Shown piece after piece: positions 16,902-27,208 of a stretch of DNA of 64,000 nt. The DNA is from an uncultured Kineothrix sp. (GTDB lineage Bacteria > Bacillota > Clostridia > Lachnospirales > Lachnospiraceae), in contig CAJUMD010000003.1 of assembly GCA_910587275.1 (NCBI GenBank), positions 1 to 64,000 of the forward strand. Direction: 5' to 3'. Below the pieces are notes generated by a model. The model was not told the DNA's origin. It made no database searches and saw nothing but the letters and a program-made list of their open reading frames with translations. The translations under genes and the position numbers were made by a program. Numbering within the stretch: position 1 is the stretch's first letter; each line of letters starts with the position of its first letter.

Positions 16902-18167
16902 ATGGGATTAAACGATACCGTATCCGCCGAACGCATCCATATCGGTTTTTTCGGACTTAGAAATGCCGGAAAATCCAGCCTTGTCAACGCAGTCACCGGA
17001 CAGGAAGTGGCGCTTGTATCCGAAATAAAAGGAACCACTACCGACCCCGTGAAAAAATCCATGGAACTTCTTCCCCTCGGTCCCATCGTCATTATCGATA
17101 CCCCCGGTATGGATGACGAAGGTACACTGGGCGGGCTGCGCGTCCAAAAAGCACGCCAAACCATGAATTATGTGGACATCGCCGTATTAACCGTGGATGC
17201 CGGAAAGGGTCTTCAAAGTGCGGACCATGATTTGATTGCAATGTTTGAGGATAAATGTATTCCTTACCTCATTGTATACAACAAAGCAGACCTGCTGCCC
17301 GGTTTTCCTTCCGGTATACAGGCAGTTTCCTGCACCGGACAGCCGGAAGCAGGCCATATGCAATCAAACACGATATATGTCAGCGCAACGGCAGATTACC
17401 ATATCCACGAACTGAAAGAAATGCTGGCACGGCTTGTAAAAAACAGCGGAAACCATAAGCGCATCGTTGCGGATCTGCTTGCGCCAAACGATACCGTGGT
17501 ATTGGTAATTCCCATTGACAGCGCCGCCCCTAAAGGGCGGCTGATCCTCCCCCAGCAGCAGACTATCCGTGACATCCTGGAAGCAGGCGCCATTGCCGTG
17601 GTATCCCGTAATACGGAACTACCCCAAACCCTCGCTTCCATAAACGGAAAGCCGAAACTGGTGATTACCGATTCCCAGGTATTCGGACAGGTATCCCATG
17701 TTATCCCCGGGGATATCCTGCTTACTTCCTTTTCCATTCTTTTTGCCCGTTATAAAGGAAATCTCACTGCAGCGGTGGAAGGCGCCGCAAAACTAAAAGA
17801 CCTGCAGGACGGCGACACCGTACTGATTTCCGAAGGCTGCACCCACCACAGGCAGTGCGGCGACATCGGAACGGTGAAACTGCCCGCATGGATTAAGAAT
17901 TACACGCAGAAAAATATTCGGTTTGCTTTTACTTCCGGCATGGAATTTCCCGAAGATTTGTCGGGATATGCGTTAGTCATCCATTGTGGCGGATGCATGA
18001 TCAATGAACGGGAAATGCAATACCGGCTCCGGTATGCCGCAGACTGCGGCATACCGATGACCAATTACGGCATTGCCATCGCACAGATGCATGGAATATT
18101 AAAACGGAGTTTAGAGCCTTTTCCGGATATCTTTAACCTTTTACCGCACCGGCAACCATGCCTTTGA
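16902..18167 (+). CDS. hydF: [FeFe]-hydrogenase maturation GTPase HydF
   Basis: 421 residues. HydF is the scaffold that assembles the diiron precursor and delivers it to the hydrogenase. The GTPase domain has GLRNAGKSS (about 18-26), GTTTD, DTPGMD and NKAD. The C-terminal cluster-binding region has CTHHRQCG and HCGGCM (about 307 and 364). The gene ends within the 3' end of the convergent permease gene, overlapping it by 35 bases, so the final residues are encoded opposite that gene's C-terminus. No structural hydrogenase gene is in the window. Confidence 0.93.
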   Translation: MGLNDTVSAERIHIGFFGLRNAGKSSLVNAVTGQEVALVSEIKGTTTDPVKKSMELLPLGPIVIIDTPGMDDEGTLGGLRVQKARQTMNYVDIAVLTVDAGKGLQSADHDLIAMFEDKCIPYLIVYNKADLLPGFPSGIQAVSCTGQPEAGHMQSNTIYVSATADYHIHELKEMLARLVKNSGNHKRIVADLLAPNDTVVLVIPIDSAAPKGRLILPQQQTIRDILEAGAIAVVSRNTELPQTLASINGKPKLVITDSQVFGQVSHVIPGDILLTSFSILFARYKGNLTAAVEGAAKLKDLQDGDTVLISEGCTHHRQCGDIGTVKLPAWIKNYTQKNIRFAFTSGMEFPEDLSGYALVIHCGGCMINEREMQYRLRYAADCGIPMTNYGIAIAQMHGILKRSLEPFPDIFNLLPHRQPCL

Positions 18168-19005
18168 TGATTTGCTTGCTGAACACAAAATACAAAACCA
18201 CAATCGGCGACATGGTAATCAGCATTGCAGCCATCTGCTTCGGATAATCCGATGCAAACTGACCCTTAAACTGTGTCAATGCCAACGGCACCGTCTGCAG
18301 CGCCACATCCTTAATCAATACCAATGCAAACGAAAACTCATTCCAGCAGCTAAATATCTGAATAATCGCCACCGTAACCAAAATCGGTTTGCAAATCGGA
18401 AGGATAATTTTCCAAAGGGTATTGGAAAAACTGCTTCCGTCAATTGCCGCTGCTTCCTCCAGCGATACCGGAATCGCCTTCACATAACCTTCCACCAAAA
18501 AGATTCCCATTGGAAGACCGAACGATACATACGGCAGAAGCAAAGTATACCATTTATTTGACATGCCGCAGTTACGGAATACGACGTAAATCGGAACCAG
18601 CAGGGAATGAATCGGAATCAGCATTCCCATCAGGAACATAACATACAGCACCCGGTTCAGCTTAAAACGCACCCTTGCCAAAATATAGCCCACGATAAAA
18701 GAAAACAGGACAATCAGTAAAATCGATAAAAACGTAGTGCGCACACTGTTGAACATGGATTCCGCAAGGTGGTAATCCGTGTTGGTCAGGATACGGGTAT
18801 AATTCACCAGCGTTGGTTTCTCGGGAAGCCCGATGATATCCGCATTAAACGCCCGTTTTTCCTTTAAGGAGGAGTAAATCATCCATACAATCGGGAAGAT
18901 ACAGGTAAGGGAAAACACGATTAACACAAAATTCATGAAAAATCCTGCAACGCCTTTTTGGACTTTATGCGTGCCATTGTTATTTTCATTTTCTTTTTTC
19001 ATCAC
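18133..19005 (-). CDS. Sugar ABC transporter permease (MalG/CUT1 type)
   Basis: 290 residues with six predicted membrane helices. The cytoplasmic EAA loop (EEAAAIDGSSFSNTLWKIIL, about 190-209) contacts the ATPase. The protein ends in IIKGMVAGAVKG, the usual end of CUT1 second permeases. It is the last gene of the lacI-binding protein-permease-permease operon. No ATPase gene is present, so it presumably shares an MsmK-type ATPase encoded elsewhere, as is common in Firmicutes. The 3' end overlaps the hydF 3' end. Confidence 0.9.
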   Translation of the reverse strand: MMKKENENNNGTHKVQKGVAGFFMNFVLIVFSLTCIFPIVWMIYSSLKEKRAFNADIIGLPEKPTLVNYTRILTNTDYHLAESMFNSVRTTFLSILLIVLFSFIVGYILARVRFKLNRVLYVMFLMGMLIPIHSLLVPIYVVFRNCGMSNKWYTLLLPYVSFGLPMGIFLVEGYVKAIPVSLEEAAAIDGSSFSNTLWKIILPICKPILVTVAIIQIFSCWNEFSFALVLIKDVALQTVPLALTQFKGQFASDYPKQMAAMLITMSPIVVLYFVFSKQIIKGMVAGAVKG

Positions 19006-19006
19006 C

Positions 19007-19900
19007 TTATGCCTCCTTTTCCCTTGTCAGATATTTAATCAAGCTCTGCGAACCGCCGATAACCAGTAAGGAAAGTACGAAAATACCTACGGAAATACAA
19101 CTGCCGTATCCCATGTTGCTCTGGTTAAAGGATATCTGGTAGCCATACATTGCCATAACCATGGATGCCGTTCCGGGACCGCCTTTTGTCATGACGAAGA
19201 TATTGTCAAATGCTTTCATGTTACCCGCAATACAAAGAGTGATACATACCAACATCGTGTTTTTAATTAACGGAAGGGTTATGTACCATGCCTTCTGCAT
19301 ACCGTTTGCCCCGTCAATCTCCGCGCTTTCAAACACTTCGCCGTCAATGGAGGCAATGGCGGAAAGCATGATAACCATATAATAACCGATAAACTGCCAA
19401 ATCAACGGAATGGATACTAACAGCATGACTTTATCCGTTTCATTAAGCCAAACTTTACACAGGTCCGGTCTTCCTATCGTTTTTAAGAACCAGTTAATAA
19501 TACCGTACTGGTTATGGTAAATCATGTTCCAAATCAAACCGATGCAGACCGCCGAAATCGTACTGGGAAAAAATCCAAACGTACGGTGCATCCCTTTCAG
19601 TTTTACAAGTTTGGAATTTACCATAATGACCAAAATAAATGCAATGCCAATCTGTCCGATAATACATGCTATAACAAGATAAATGTTATGTCCGAACGCT
19701 TCCCAAAATGTCTTATCTGCAAACAGTGTCATATAGTTTTGCAATCCGGTAAAAGTTTTCTGTGGACCGCCTTTCCATTCAAAAAAGCTGTATACGAGAG
19801 CCGTCACCAGCGGTACAAACACAGTGAATACAAACATTGCTACGGGTACAAGGAGATATAAAAATATGGTTTTTCCTTTCGGCTTAATTGAATTTAACAT
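19007..19900 (-). CDS. Sugar ABC transporter permease (MalF/CUT1 type)
   Basis: 297 residues with six predicted helices. Its EAA-type loop is AEIDGANGMQKAWYITLPLI (about 208-227). The start at 19900 (MLNSIKPKG) is chosen for the GAGAGGGG site upstream; the longer in-frame extension is charged and lies in the spacer. It is followed after one base by the second permease. With the binding protein it would import an oligosaccharide, by context cellobiose or a longer cellodextrin. Confidence 0.9.
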   Translation of the reverse strand: MLNSIKPKGKTIFLYLLVPVAMFVFTVFVPLVTALVYSFFEWKGGPQKTFTGLQNYMTLFADKTFWEAFGHNIYLVIACIIGQIGIAFILVIMVNSKLVKLKGMHRTFGFFPSTISAVCIGLIWNMIYHNQYGIINWFLKTIGRPDLCKVWLNETDKVMLLVSIPLIWQFIGYYMVIMLSAIASIDGEVFESAEIDGANGMQKAWYITLPLIKNTMLVCITLCIAGNMKAFDNIFVMTKGGPGTASMVMAMYGYQISFNQSNMGYGSCISVGIFVLSLLVIGGSQSLIKYLTREKEA

Positions 19901-19997
19901 TCCACAGCCCCTCTCTTTCCTGAAACTTTCTTTTTTCCGCTTACTTAATGGATACGGGAACTTCCTGTCGTCCACCGTCCCTCCTTCCTATGTGGAA

Positions 19998-20026
19998 TTG
20001 ACCCCTGTCTGTTTGACAGAGGCCAA
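19998..20026 (-). promoter_or_regulatory. Intercistronic hairpin between binding protein and permeases
   Basis: On the - strand TTGGCCTCTGTC and GACAGGGGTCAA pair over 12 positions with a 5-nt loop. There is no T-run. Hairpins here commonly protect the upstream binding-protein mRNA and make it more abundant than the permeases. Confidence 0.55.
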
Positions 20027-20101
20027 TCCAGGAAGAACGGCTTTTGCAGTCACTATTTTCCTGCAAGATTATCCTGTTCCTTTGAAAACATTTCCGCCGC
20101 T

Positions 20102-21568
20102 TTAATAGTTGGCTTCGTATGCTTTCTGTGCGTTTGCCGCTACATCTTCCGGCGTCATGTCGCCGTTCATCATAGTCTGCAAATCCGTATTCAGTACATC
20201 CCATACCGCATTCGTAATATAAGAGTCATAAATTTCACAGGTTTCCGTATTCACGTAAGACCAGTTGTAGAAATCCTGGGTAATCTGGTCAAAAGCGCTA
20301 AGGTCAACATCCGCAACCTTGGTCAGACCGCCCAAAGCATAATTTTCAGCCACATAAGTTGCAAATTCAGGTCCTGTGATGTATTCCGCCAAGTCGATGG
20401 CTGCCGCCAGTTTTTCGGGTTCATTTGCCAGTTTTGCATTGATTGCTATTGCATAACCAAGTCCGATATTTTGGGAATTGGGAGCTTTTGTTGCATCCGC
20501 AGGCTGGGGAAGAACCGCAAAGCCCATGTTGTTCCATTTTTCTTCGTCTGCTTCTTTCAGCGTAGCCCAAATGTAGGATTCATCCCAGTTACCGCCGATA
20601 AATGCAGCCGCATCGCCGGAGATGTAATATTCACGTGCGTCTTCGTTGGTGACTACGTTAAAGTCTTCGTTGAAGATCTTGGTCTGTGTAAACAGGCGCT
20701 GTGTCTCTGCCAAAGAGCTTACAAATTCCGCATCCGTGAAAGCCGCGCCGCCCTTTGCAACCAGGCTCATGAACCAGTCAGGACCCGTGTAACGGTTGCC
20801 AAGTGTGGACAGGAAGCAGGAGTTTGCCTGCCATTTACCGCCGTTACCGAATGCAACCGTGATAATGCCTTTTCCGCCAAAATATTCGGATGCTTTTTCC
20901 ACGTCTGCCCAAGTGGTGGGGAAGGAATCAAAACCGGCTTCTTTCCACATTGCCTTGTCGTAAATTACAACCGTACAGGTACCGCCCGTCAGCGCCGGAT
21001 ATCCGTAAATGGAATCCCCAACCGTAAACGGTACAAAATATGCCTGGTTATAATCCGCATAATAAGGAGAAGACTTAATGTCATTTGTCAAATCATAAAC
21101 CAATCCCTGGTTTGCCCAGTCAATGGTGTTCATACCCTGGAGCAGGAATACGTCCGGAAGATCGTCTGCCGCTGCCAAAGTAGCAATTTGTGTTTTATAT
21201 TCCGCATTTGCCAATACGTTCTGTGTCAGCGTGATATCCGGGTGCGCTTCGTCCCAAAGTCCCAACGCAGTACGGAAGCCGTCAGAACCGCCGTTTCCTT
21301 CGGATTCTTCCGAAGTGGAATAATGCATAATCTCTAATTCGCCTGTATAAGTAACATCGCCCGTAGCTGCCGCCGCATCATCTGCCGGCGCTTCCGCAGG
21401 GGTTTCCGCAGGTGCCTCGGCAGGGGTTTCTGCCGGCGTCTCTGCAGGGGTCTCTGCCGGCGCTTCTGCCGCAGGTGTCTCTGCCGGCGCATCCCCGCCG
21501 CCGCATCCGGCTAACACAGATGCTACCATGGCCGTTGAAAGTAATAATCCAAGTAACTTCTTTTTCAT
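20102..21568 (-). CDS. Sugar ABC transporter substrate-binding lipoprotein
   Basis: 488 residues. The N-terminus is a lipoprotein signal with lipobox VLAGC (Cys21). A low-complexity linker made of repeated (A/P)AETP units follows, to about residue 65. The rest is a CUT1-type solute-binding domain, with Trp-rich ligand-cleft segments. Context (GH94 phosphorylase, two permeases, LacI regulator) suggests cellobiose/cellodextrin as ligand; this is inference. The linker probably spaces the domain from the membrane through the wall. Confidence 0.9.
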   Translation of the reverse strand: MKKKLLGLLLSTAMVASVLAGCGGGDAPAETPAAEAPAETPAETPAETPAEAPAETPAEAPADDAAAATGDVTYTGELEIMHYSTSEESEGNGGSDGFRTALGLWDEAHPDITLTQNVLANAEYKTQIATLAAADDLPDVFLLQGMNTIDWANQGLVYDLTNDIKSSPYYADYNQAYFVPFTVGDSIYGYPALTGGTCTVVIYDKAMWKEAGFDSFPTTWADVEKASEYFGGKGIITVAFGNGGKWQANSCFLSTLGNRYTGPDWFMSLVAKGGAAFTDAEFVSSLAETQRLFTQTKIFNEDFNVVTNEDAREYYISGDAAAFIGGNWDESYIWATLKEADEEKWNNMGFAVLPQPADATKAPNSQNIGLGYAIAINAKLANEPEKLAAAIDLAEYITGPEFATYVAENYALGGLTKVADVDLSAFDQITQDFYNWSYVNTETCEIYDSYITNAVWDVLNTDLQTMMNGDMTPEDVAANAQKAYEANY

Positions 21569-21642
21569 AATGAATCCCTCCTTGAGATTTTATTTTGGGG
21601 GATAACGGACCTGTAAAACGTAAATCCATATCCCATCCGTTT

Positions 21643-22653
21643 TTACATCTTCCTGATAGTCTGACCCTCAAATACCGTTCCCCGCACGTTCGTGATTTCA
21701 CGCACTGCCGTCCTCGGATGTTCAATCAAATCTATCAATTTTTCTGCCGCATACTGACCAAGATGCAAAGTATCCTGTTTTAACGTCGTCAGAAACGGAG
21801 CCACATACCTTGCGATACGGATACCGTCATACCCAACCACGGATATGTCTTCCGGTATTCCCAATCCGCGCTCCCTGATGATGTTAATCCCGCCAAAAGC
21901 GGATAAATCATCGGGATACATGATACATGTGGGAGGTTTCTTCAAATCCAGCAGCTTTCCGGTTGCCTTGGCTGCCCCTTCCACATCCCGGTATTCGCTT
22001 TCCGAAACGTATTCGTCCGGTATCTCCAGTCCGAGCTTTTCCGCCGTCCGGAAGAAACTGGAAACCCTGCTTCTCGTGACGTGTGAATCCGCGCCATGGA
22101 TGTAAGCAATCCTGCGGTGGCCCATCCCGTATATGTAAGAAAGCAAATCCTCAATTCCCTTCACATTATCGGACATCACCGCCATTCTGTCATTGAACAT
22201 ATAATCGACCGTCACCAACGGAATATCGCTCTGCACCAGCTCCAGTACCTCCGGATCCGTGAAATCCACACATGCAATTACAACTCCGTCGAATCCCCTG
22301 TACCTGGCATGCTCCAAATAACTCATGCGCTGTTTCCTTGACTTATTGCAGTTTAAGAAAGTCAAATCATATGCATTCTTCTCTACGGTTGTTTTAAAAC
22401 TGTCCAAAACAGCGGCAAAATAATCATGGGTAAGCCCATTGTTCGCCTCATCCGTAAAAAGCACGCCAATATTATAACTGTGCTTCGTCTTCAGTGTTCT
22501 GGCAAACAGGTTCGGATGGTATCCCAGCTCATCCGCCTTAAACCGTATCATGGCTTTTCTTTCCTCACTGATGTCCGGATGATCATTCAGCGCTTTACTC
22601 ACTGTTGCGATGGATACCTGACATTCCCTTGCAATATCTTTCAATGACACCAT
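21643..22653 (-). CDS. LacI-family transcriptional regulator
   Basis: 336 residues. The N-terminal helix-turn-helix is VSLKDIARECQVSIATVSKALN and the hinge is YHPNLFARTLKTK, followed by a periplasmic-binding-like effector domain. The start at 22653 is fixed by AGGAGGTAGGCGAT before the ATG. It heads the importer operon and is divergent from the GH94 gene. Two identical operator-like sites in the spacer are the likely targets, giving joint control of both directions and autoregulation. Confidence 0.92.
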   Translation of the reverse strand: MVSLKDIARECQVSIATVSKALNDHPDISEERKAMIRFKADELGYHPNLFARTLKTKHSYNIGVLFTDEANNGLTHDYFAAVLDSFKTTVEKNAYDLTFLNCNKSRKQRMSYLEHARYRGFDGVVIACVDFTDPEVLELVQSDIPLVTVDYMFNDRMAVMSDNVKGIEDLLSYIYGMGHRRIAYIHGADSHVTRSRVSSFFRTAEKLGLEIPDEYVSESEYRDVEGAAKATGKLLDLKKPPTCIMYPDDLSAFGGINIIRERGLGIPEDISVVGYDGIRIARYVAPFLTTLKQDTLHLGQYAAEKLIDLIEHPRTAVREITNVRGTVFEGQTIRKM

Positions 22654-22729
22654 ATCGCCTACCTCCTGTCCACTGGTTTCTTTATATCCGTCTCCTATCA
22701 ATATACAACAGGTTGTAGCGTAAACGATA

Positions 22730-22746
22730 TACTTAAACGTTTTCTA
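22730..22746. promoter_or_regulatory. LacI-type operator, lacI side
   Basis: TACTTAAACGTTTTCTA, with the central palindrome AAACGTTT and the CG centre typical of LacI-family sites. It is identical to the site at 23027-23043. It lies 77 bases upstream of the lacI start codon. Confidence 0.7.
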
Positions 22747-23026
22747 CGATTTCATTATGTGCTTTCTGCACATACTTTGCAACCCTTTTTTAATATCTTT
22801 GTATTTTTTATTACAATATCTCAATTTAACATGTCTATTTTTGTACATTTTGCACATTTATTTTATATTTATCTTAACTTTCTGCTTTCAATATAAGTAG
22901 ATTCTGCGTATTTCACAGAAAACCTGTACCCACTAATGCATTTTTTCGTGAATTAATTCTTTGGAAACTTCTTGATTTTGCTGTATAAATCAATTATAAT
23001 GCAACTAATTAAGAATGCTTCATTTC
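22747..23026. other. AT-rich divergent spacer between lacI and the GH94 gene
   Basis: The spacer between the two operators is AT-rich and non-coding. It holds the GH94 promoter (22972-23000). A promoter for the lacI side was not resolved. Confidence 0.5.
22972..23000 (+). promoter_or_regulatory. Promoter of the cellobiose phosphorylase gene
   Basis: TTGATT (22972-22977), 17 bases, TATAAT (22995-23000). The second operator begins 26 bases after the -10, so a bound repressor would block the initiating polymerase or act as a roadblock. Confidence 0.75.
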
Positions 23027-23043
23027 TACTTAAACGTTTTCTA
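23027..23043. promoter_or_regulatory. LacI-type operator, phosphorylase side
   Basis: TACTTAAACGTTTTCTA, identical over 17 bases to the site at 22730-22746. The two sites are 297 bases apart, which would allow looping. Confidence 0.75.
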
Positions 23044-23104
23044 TATTATTTTATATTTATCTAAACCAATCATTTTTAAATAGTATAAGGAGGAAAGAAA
23101 TAAG

Positions 23105-25540
23105 ATGAAATATGGATTTTTCGACGATACGGCACAGGAATATGTGATTACCACACCCAAAACGCCGCTGCCTTGGATCAACTATCTTGGCTGCAGAGAT
23201 TTTTTCAGCCTGATATCCAATACCTGCGGGGGATATTCCTTTTATAAGGATGCAAAGCTGCTGCGCCTTACCCGCTACCGCTACAACAACGTTCCGGCAG
23301 ATTCCAACGGCAGGTACTTCTATATAAAGGAAGGAAACGATATCTGGAACCCCGGCTGGCAGCCTGCGCAGACGGAGCTGGATTCCTACGAATGCCGCCA
23401 CGGACTCGGGTACAGCCGCTTCACCGGAGGAAAAAACGGATTGGAAGCATCCCAGCTCACCTTTGTGCCGTTAAACGATACGTGTGAAATCAACCAACTG
23501 ACGCTCACCAACAAAACGGAACAGCCTAAGGAAATCCGTCTTTTTTCCTATATCGAATGGTGCCTTTGGAATGCGGATGACGACATGAAGAACTTCCAGC
23601 GTAATTTCAGTACGGGTGAAATGGAAGTGGAGGGTTCCACCATTTACCATAAGACGGAATACCGCGAACGCCGCAACCACTATGCATTGTTTTCTGTAAA
23701 CTCCCCCGTGGATGCCTTTGAAACGGACCGCGACGTATTCCTCGGCGCTTACCGGAGCAATGCCAATCCGCAGGCGGTGGAAAACGGACAGCTTACCAAT
23801 TCCATGGCAAGCGGCTGGTCCCCCATTGCCGCACACCAAATCAACATGCACCTGGAACCGGGTGAAACGCGCACGTTTATATTCGTAACCGCTTATGTAG
23901 AGCTTCCCGCGGAAAATAAATGGGAGTCCCCCAATATTATCAATAAAAAACCTGCCCGTGAACTTCTGGCACGTTACGCGGACGATGCTTCCGTAGAGAC
24001 AGCTTTTACGGAATTAAAGGATTACTGGAACCGGCTTCTGTCCCGTTATCATCTGCAGTCGGAATCCGGTGAATTAAACCGCACGGTAAATATTTGGAAC
24101 CAGTACCAGTGTATGGTGACATTTAATATGTCAAGGAGCGCTTCCTATTATGAATCCGGCATCGGGCGCGGCATGGGCTTCCGCGATTCCTGCCAGGATC
24201 TTTTGGGCTTTGTCCACCTGATTCCCGACCGTGCAAGACAGAGAATCCTGGACATCGCATCCACCCAGTTTGAAGACGGCAGCGCCTACCACCAATACCA
24301 GCCGTTAACAAAAATGGGAAACGCGGATATCGGCAGCGGTTTCAACGATGATCCCCTTTGGCTGATTGCCGGAACCGGCGCATACATCCGCGAAACCGGG
24401 GATTTGGACATTTTAAAGGAACCCGTTCCGTTCAACTGCCAGGCAGGCACGGAAAAGCCTCTTTGGGAGCACCTGAAACGTTCCCTTGATTTCACGGTTT
24501 CCCATAAAGGACCCCACAACCTGCCGCTGATTGGACGTGCGGACTGGAACGACTGCCTGAATTTAAACTGCTTTTCCTCCGAGCCGGGCGAATCCTTCCA
24601 AACTTTCGGTCCCAGCGAGGGACCCGTGGCGGAATCCGTCTTCATTGCCGGTATGTTCGTAAAATACGGGGAAGAATACGCGCAAATCGCGGAACAGCTC
24701 GGTGATACCGAAGAAGCCGCAAGGGCGCGCAGAGAAGTGGAAAAGGTATACCAGGCAGTTTTGGATGCCGGATGGGACGGCGAATGGTTTCTCCGTGCCT
24801 ACGATGCAAACAGCCAAAAAGTCGGCTCCAAAGAATGTGAGGAAGGCAGGATTTATATAGAACCGCAGGGCTTCTGCGTTTTGGCAGGTATCGGCGTAAA
24901 GGAAGGACTGGCAGAAAAAGCGCTGGATTCCGTACAGAATATATTGGATACCGAATACGGCGTCATGCTTTTACAGCCCGCTTACACTAAATACCATTTA
25001 GAGCTTGGCGAAGTCAGCTCCTATCCGCCCGGATACAAAGAAAATGCAGGTATTTTCTGCCATAACAACCCCTGGATTTCCATTGCGGAAACCGTTATCG
25101 GAAGGGGAAACCGTGCGTTTGAGGTTTATCGGAAGACCTGTCCCGCCTTTATTGAGGACATCAGTGAAATCCACCGTACCGAACCCTATGTATATTCACA
25201 GATGATTGCAGGAGCGGATGCACCGCACCGGGGCGAAGCGAAAAACAGTTGGCTTACGGGTACGGCAGCATGGACTTTCGTCAATGTATCCCAATACATT
25301 TTGGGCATCACACCGGACTGGAACGGACTGAAGGTAAACCCCTGCATTCCTTCCTGGCTTGGGAATTTCTCCATCCATCGTACTTTCCGCAATGCGGAAT
25401 ACGACATACAGGTGGAAAACCCCGGCCGCGTGGAAAAAGGCATTGTATCCATGACCGTGGACGGTAAAGCCGTAGAAGGATGTATCATTCCTTTTGAAGA
25501 AGGGAAAAAGCATTATGATGTGAAAGTAGTTATGGGATAA
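23105..25540 (+). CDS. Cellobiose phosphorylase, GH94
   Basis: 811 residues, the usual length of cellobiose phosphorylase. The enzyme splits cellobiose with phosphate into glucose-1-phosphate and glucose in the cytosol. [16 protein letters not shown] at the N-terminus, [40 protein letters not shown] and SWLTGTAAW are those of clostridial cellobiose phosphorylases rather than chitobiose phosphorylases. The catalytic acid lies in RADWNDC; Asp483 is the likely residue by analogy with the family. AAGGAGG precedes the ATG. The gene is divergent from its importer operon and flanked by an operator and a strong terminator. Confidence 0.94.
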   Translation: MKYGFFDDTAQEYVITTPKTPLPWINYLGCRDFFSLISNTCGGYSFYKDAKLLRLTRYRYNNVPADSNGRYFYIKEGNDIWNPGWQPAQTELDSYECRHGLGYSRFTGGKNGLEASQLTFVPLNDTCEINQLTLTNKTEQPKEIRLFSYIEWCLWNADDDMKNFQRNFSTGEMEVEGSTIYHKTEYRERRNHYALFSVNSPVDAFETDRDVFLGAYRSNANPQAVENGQLTNSMASGWSPIAAHQINMHLEPGETRTFIFVTAYVELPAENKWESPNIINKKPARELLARYADDASVETAFTELKDYWNRLLSRYHLQSESGELNRTVNIWNQYQCMVTFNMSRSASYYESGIGRGMGFRDSCQDLLGFVHLIPDRARQRILDIASTQFEDGSAYHQYQPLTKMGNADIGSGFNDDPLWLIAGTGAYIRETGDLDILKEPVPFNCQAGTEKPLWEHLKRSLDFTVSHKGPHNLPLIGRADWNDCLNLNCFSSEPGESFQTFGPSEGPVAESVFIAGMFVKYGEEYAQIAEQLGDTEEAARARREVEKVYQAVLDAGWDGEWFLRAYDANSQKVGSKECEEGRIYIEPQGFCVLAGIGVKEGLAEKALDSVQNILDTEYGVMLLQPAYTKYHLELGEVSSYPPGYKENAGIFCHNNPWISIAETVIGRGNRAFEVYRKTCPAFIEDISEIHRTEPYVYSQMIAGADAPHRGEAKNSWLTGTAAWTFVNVSQYILGITPDWNGLKVNPCIPSWLGNFSIHRTFRNAEYDIQVENPGRVEKGIVSMTVDGKAVEGCIIPFEEGKKHYDVKVVMG

Positions 25541-25550
25541 CCCAAAAACC

Positions 25551-25587
25551 AAACAGGGAAGGAACTTAACATGTTCCTTCCCTGTTT
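25551..25587. terminator. Strong terminator hairpin between GH94 and the PPIase gene
   Basis: A perfect 15-bp stem (25551-25565 with 25573-25587) ending in GTTT, with A-rich sequence on the other side. It can serve both convergent genes. Confidence 0.8.
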
Positions 25588-25635
25588 CAAATAATATTCC
25601 GTTATGAAATTCCGTATTGTATACCCCAACTCATC

Positions 25636-26949
25636 TTACGAATCGGTACCTGTTTCCTCTGCGGAACCGGTATCGGCTACGGATTCTTCTCCCGTCCCGG
25701 CATCTGTTCCCGGTTCCGCCGCTTCGGCATCCGTTCCGCCTTCCGCCGCATCCGCTCCGGTATTTACGGTAAGATATTTTAATTCGCCTTTGTTGTCCGT
25801 AACGGTATAATTCCCTACTAACTGGCTGACATATTCTGCAACCCTTTCATTTGCAATGGTATCGGAGATATTTTTATCATCCGCTTCATCATAATACCTC
25901 TTGATAAATTCCACCACATAATAACGGTTTCCGTCAATATCTTCCACTACTTCCATATCGCCCTGTGTTCTTCCGTCCTCATAAAGCCAATCGCTGATAG
26001 CGGAAGGTGTACCGGCATATTTTGCGCCTTCCCGCAGGGACGCGTCCGTCTCCGTATCCTCATAAGCTGCTTTTTCTTCCCCGGATGCATTCTCGATACA
26101 AAGCTGCCTGAAATCCGCACCGCCTTTTCTTGCCTCCAGCATTGCCTCCGCCTTCTTCTCGGCTTCCGTCATCGCCTTATCAATATCTTCCTGTACGGCT
26201 CCTTCCGCAATATCCGCGTTAAAGACAAAGCTCCTGTAATCCACTTTATCATAACTCTGCACATTTTCCGCGTAATAATCCTTGATTTCCTGTGCTTCCG
26301 GTGCATTCTGCTCCATCAAATGCTGCCTGTATGCCTCGGTCAGCAGACCTTCCTTTAAATAAGGCTCCATATTTTTTTCCGTGGCATACTCGCCATAGGT
26401 CATTTTATAATACTCCTCCACGGACATTCCCATGGACTCCGCCACCGATTTTAATCTGTTTACCATATTGGCATATTCTTCCGTGACATCATGGGAAAAA
26501 TTATTTGCCGCCGCATCGTCCGCCATTGCTTTCGCCTGCTTAAGCTGTTCCACCGCCATCTCGTCAAAGAAATCTTTCCAAGTCAGGTCCTCACTGTAAG
26601 GCTGGCTCGCCAAATCCGATGTGGCATCCATTCCCATATATGCCATAAGCGAAGAATAGCTGTTTAACATGGCATTATAATAATAATCAAATTCCAGTTT
26701 CGTTACCTTATGCTCCCCGATGGTTACATAAGCATCTTTCGTGGCGGCTTTCCTGCTCCATACGGATGCGCCTATGGAACCGGCAACTGCCAATACAAGA
26801 AGCACACATACAGTGACAGCTCCGATGCGCAGCATCTTTGCTTCCCTTTTGTCCTTCTCCTCCTGTTTCCTTCTCGCTTCCATCTTACGGTCATATCTTG
26901 TTTGAACCTTCTGTTCCGTCCCCGTCTGCGGCTGGTTTTTCTTTGCCAT
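25636..26949 (-). CDS. SurA/PrsA-like membrane-anchored foldase
   Basis: 437 residues. A basic N-terminal tail of about 38 residues is followed by one membrane segment (about 41-62, IGAVTVCVLLVLAVAGSIGA). The external part begins with a SurA N-terminal-like helical domain, and residues 240-380 look like a diverged parvulin region. The C-terminus is a low-complexity Glu/Ala/Gly/Thr tail. It probably helps fold secreted proteins at the outer membrane face. It carries no lipobox, unlike PrsA. The parvulin active-site pattern is not clearly conserved, so it may be a chaperone only. Confidence 0.72.
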   Translation of the reverse strand: MAKKNQPQTGTEQKVQTRYDRKMEARRKQEEKDKREAKMLRIGAVTVCVLLVLAVAGSIGASVWSRKAATKDAYVTIGEHKVTKLEFDYYYNAMLNSYSSLMAYMGMDATSDLASQPYSEDLTWKDFFDEMAVEQLKQAKAMADDAAANNFSHDVTEEYANMVNRLKSVAESMGMSVEEYYKMTYGEYATEKNMEPYLKEGLLTEAYRQHLMEQNAPEAQEIKDYYAENVQSYDKVDYRSFVFNADIAEGAVQEDIDKAMTEAEKKAEAMLEARKGGADFRQLCIENASGEEKAAYEDTETDASLREGAKYAGTPSAISDWLYEDGRTQGDMEVVEDIDGNRYYVVEFIKRYYDEADDKNISDTIANERVAEYVSQLVGNYTVTDNKGELKYLTVNTGADAAEGGTDAEAAEPGTDAGTGEESVADTGSAEETGTDS

Positions 26950-27163
26950 TGGTGATCGTCCTCCTCTTATCTCCTTTTCCGGATCATTCTTTCCGCTTCA
27001 ACCAAACATCATGATATCCCTTAATTGTGATATCCGTGTGAATTTTCCGTTTCCGCTGTTTCAAACACGCTCCCGTTTTCATGATGATCCGCACTGTCCC
27101 TTATTATACTCTGTATTGGTGGGGTTTGTCGATATATTTATTATTTGAGTTTCGGAACAAAGC
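26950..27163. other. Upstream spacer of the foldase gene
   Basis: No gene is seen. It contains the foldase 5' region and then an AT-rich stretch leading into the repeat modules at 27164. Confidence 0.4.
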
Positions 27164-27190
27164 AACAGTTCAGCCTGAAATGTTATGTTC
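27164..27190 (-). repeat. Small palindromic repeat module, copy 2
   Basis: Read on the - strand it is CGAACATAACATTTCAG followed by CTGAACTGTT, as at 252-279. It lies next to the large palindrome, just as copy 1 lies next to repeat element A; in both, GCGTCC stands a few bases before it. Confidence 0.75.
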
Positions 27191-27208
27191 GGGGGTGAAG
27201 GAGGACGC

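Noticed and set aside
20471..21337. Long antisense frame in the binding-protein gene
   Set aside because: It is opposite a clear lipoprotein gene; the composition is Cys- and Arg-rich with no recognisable family.
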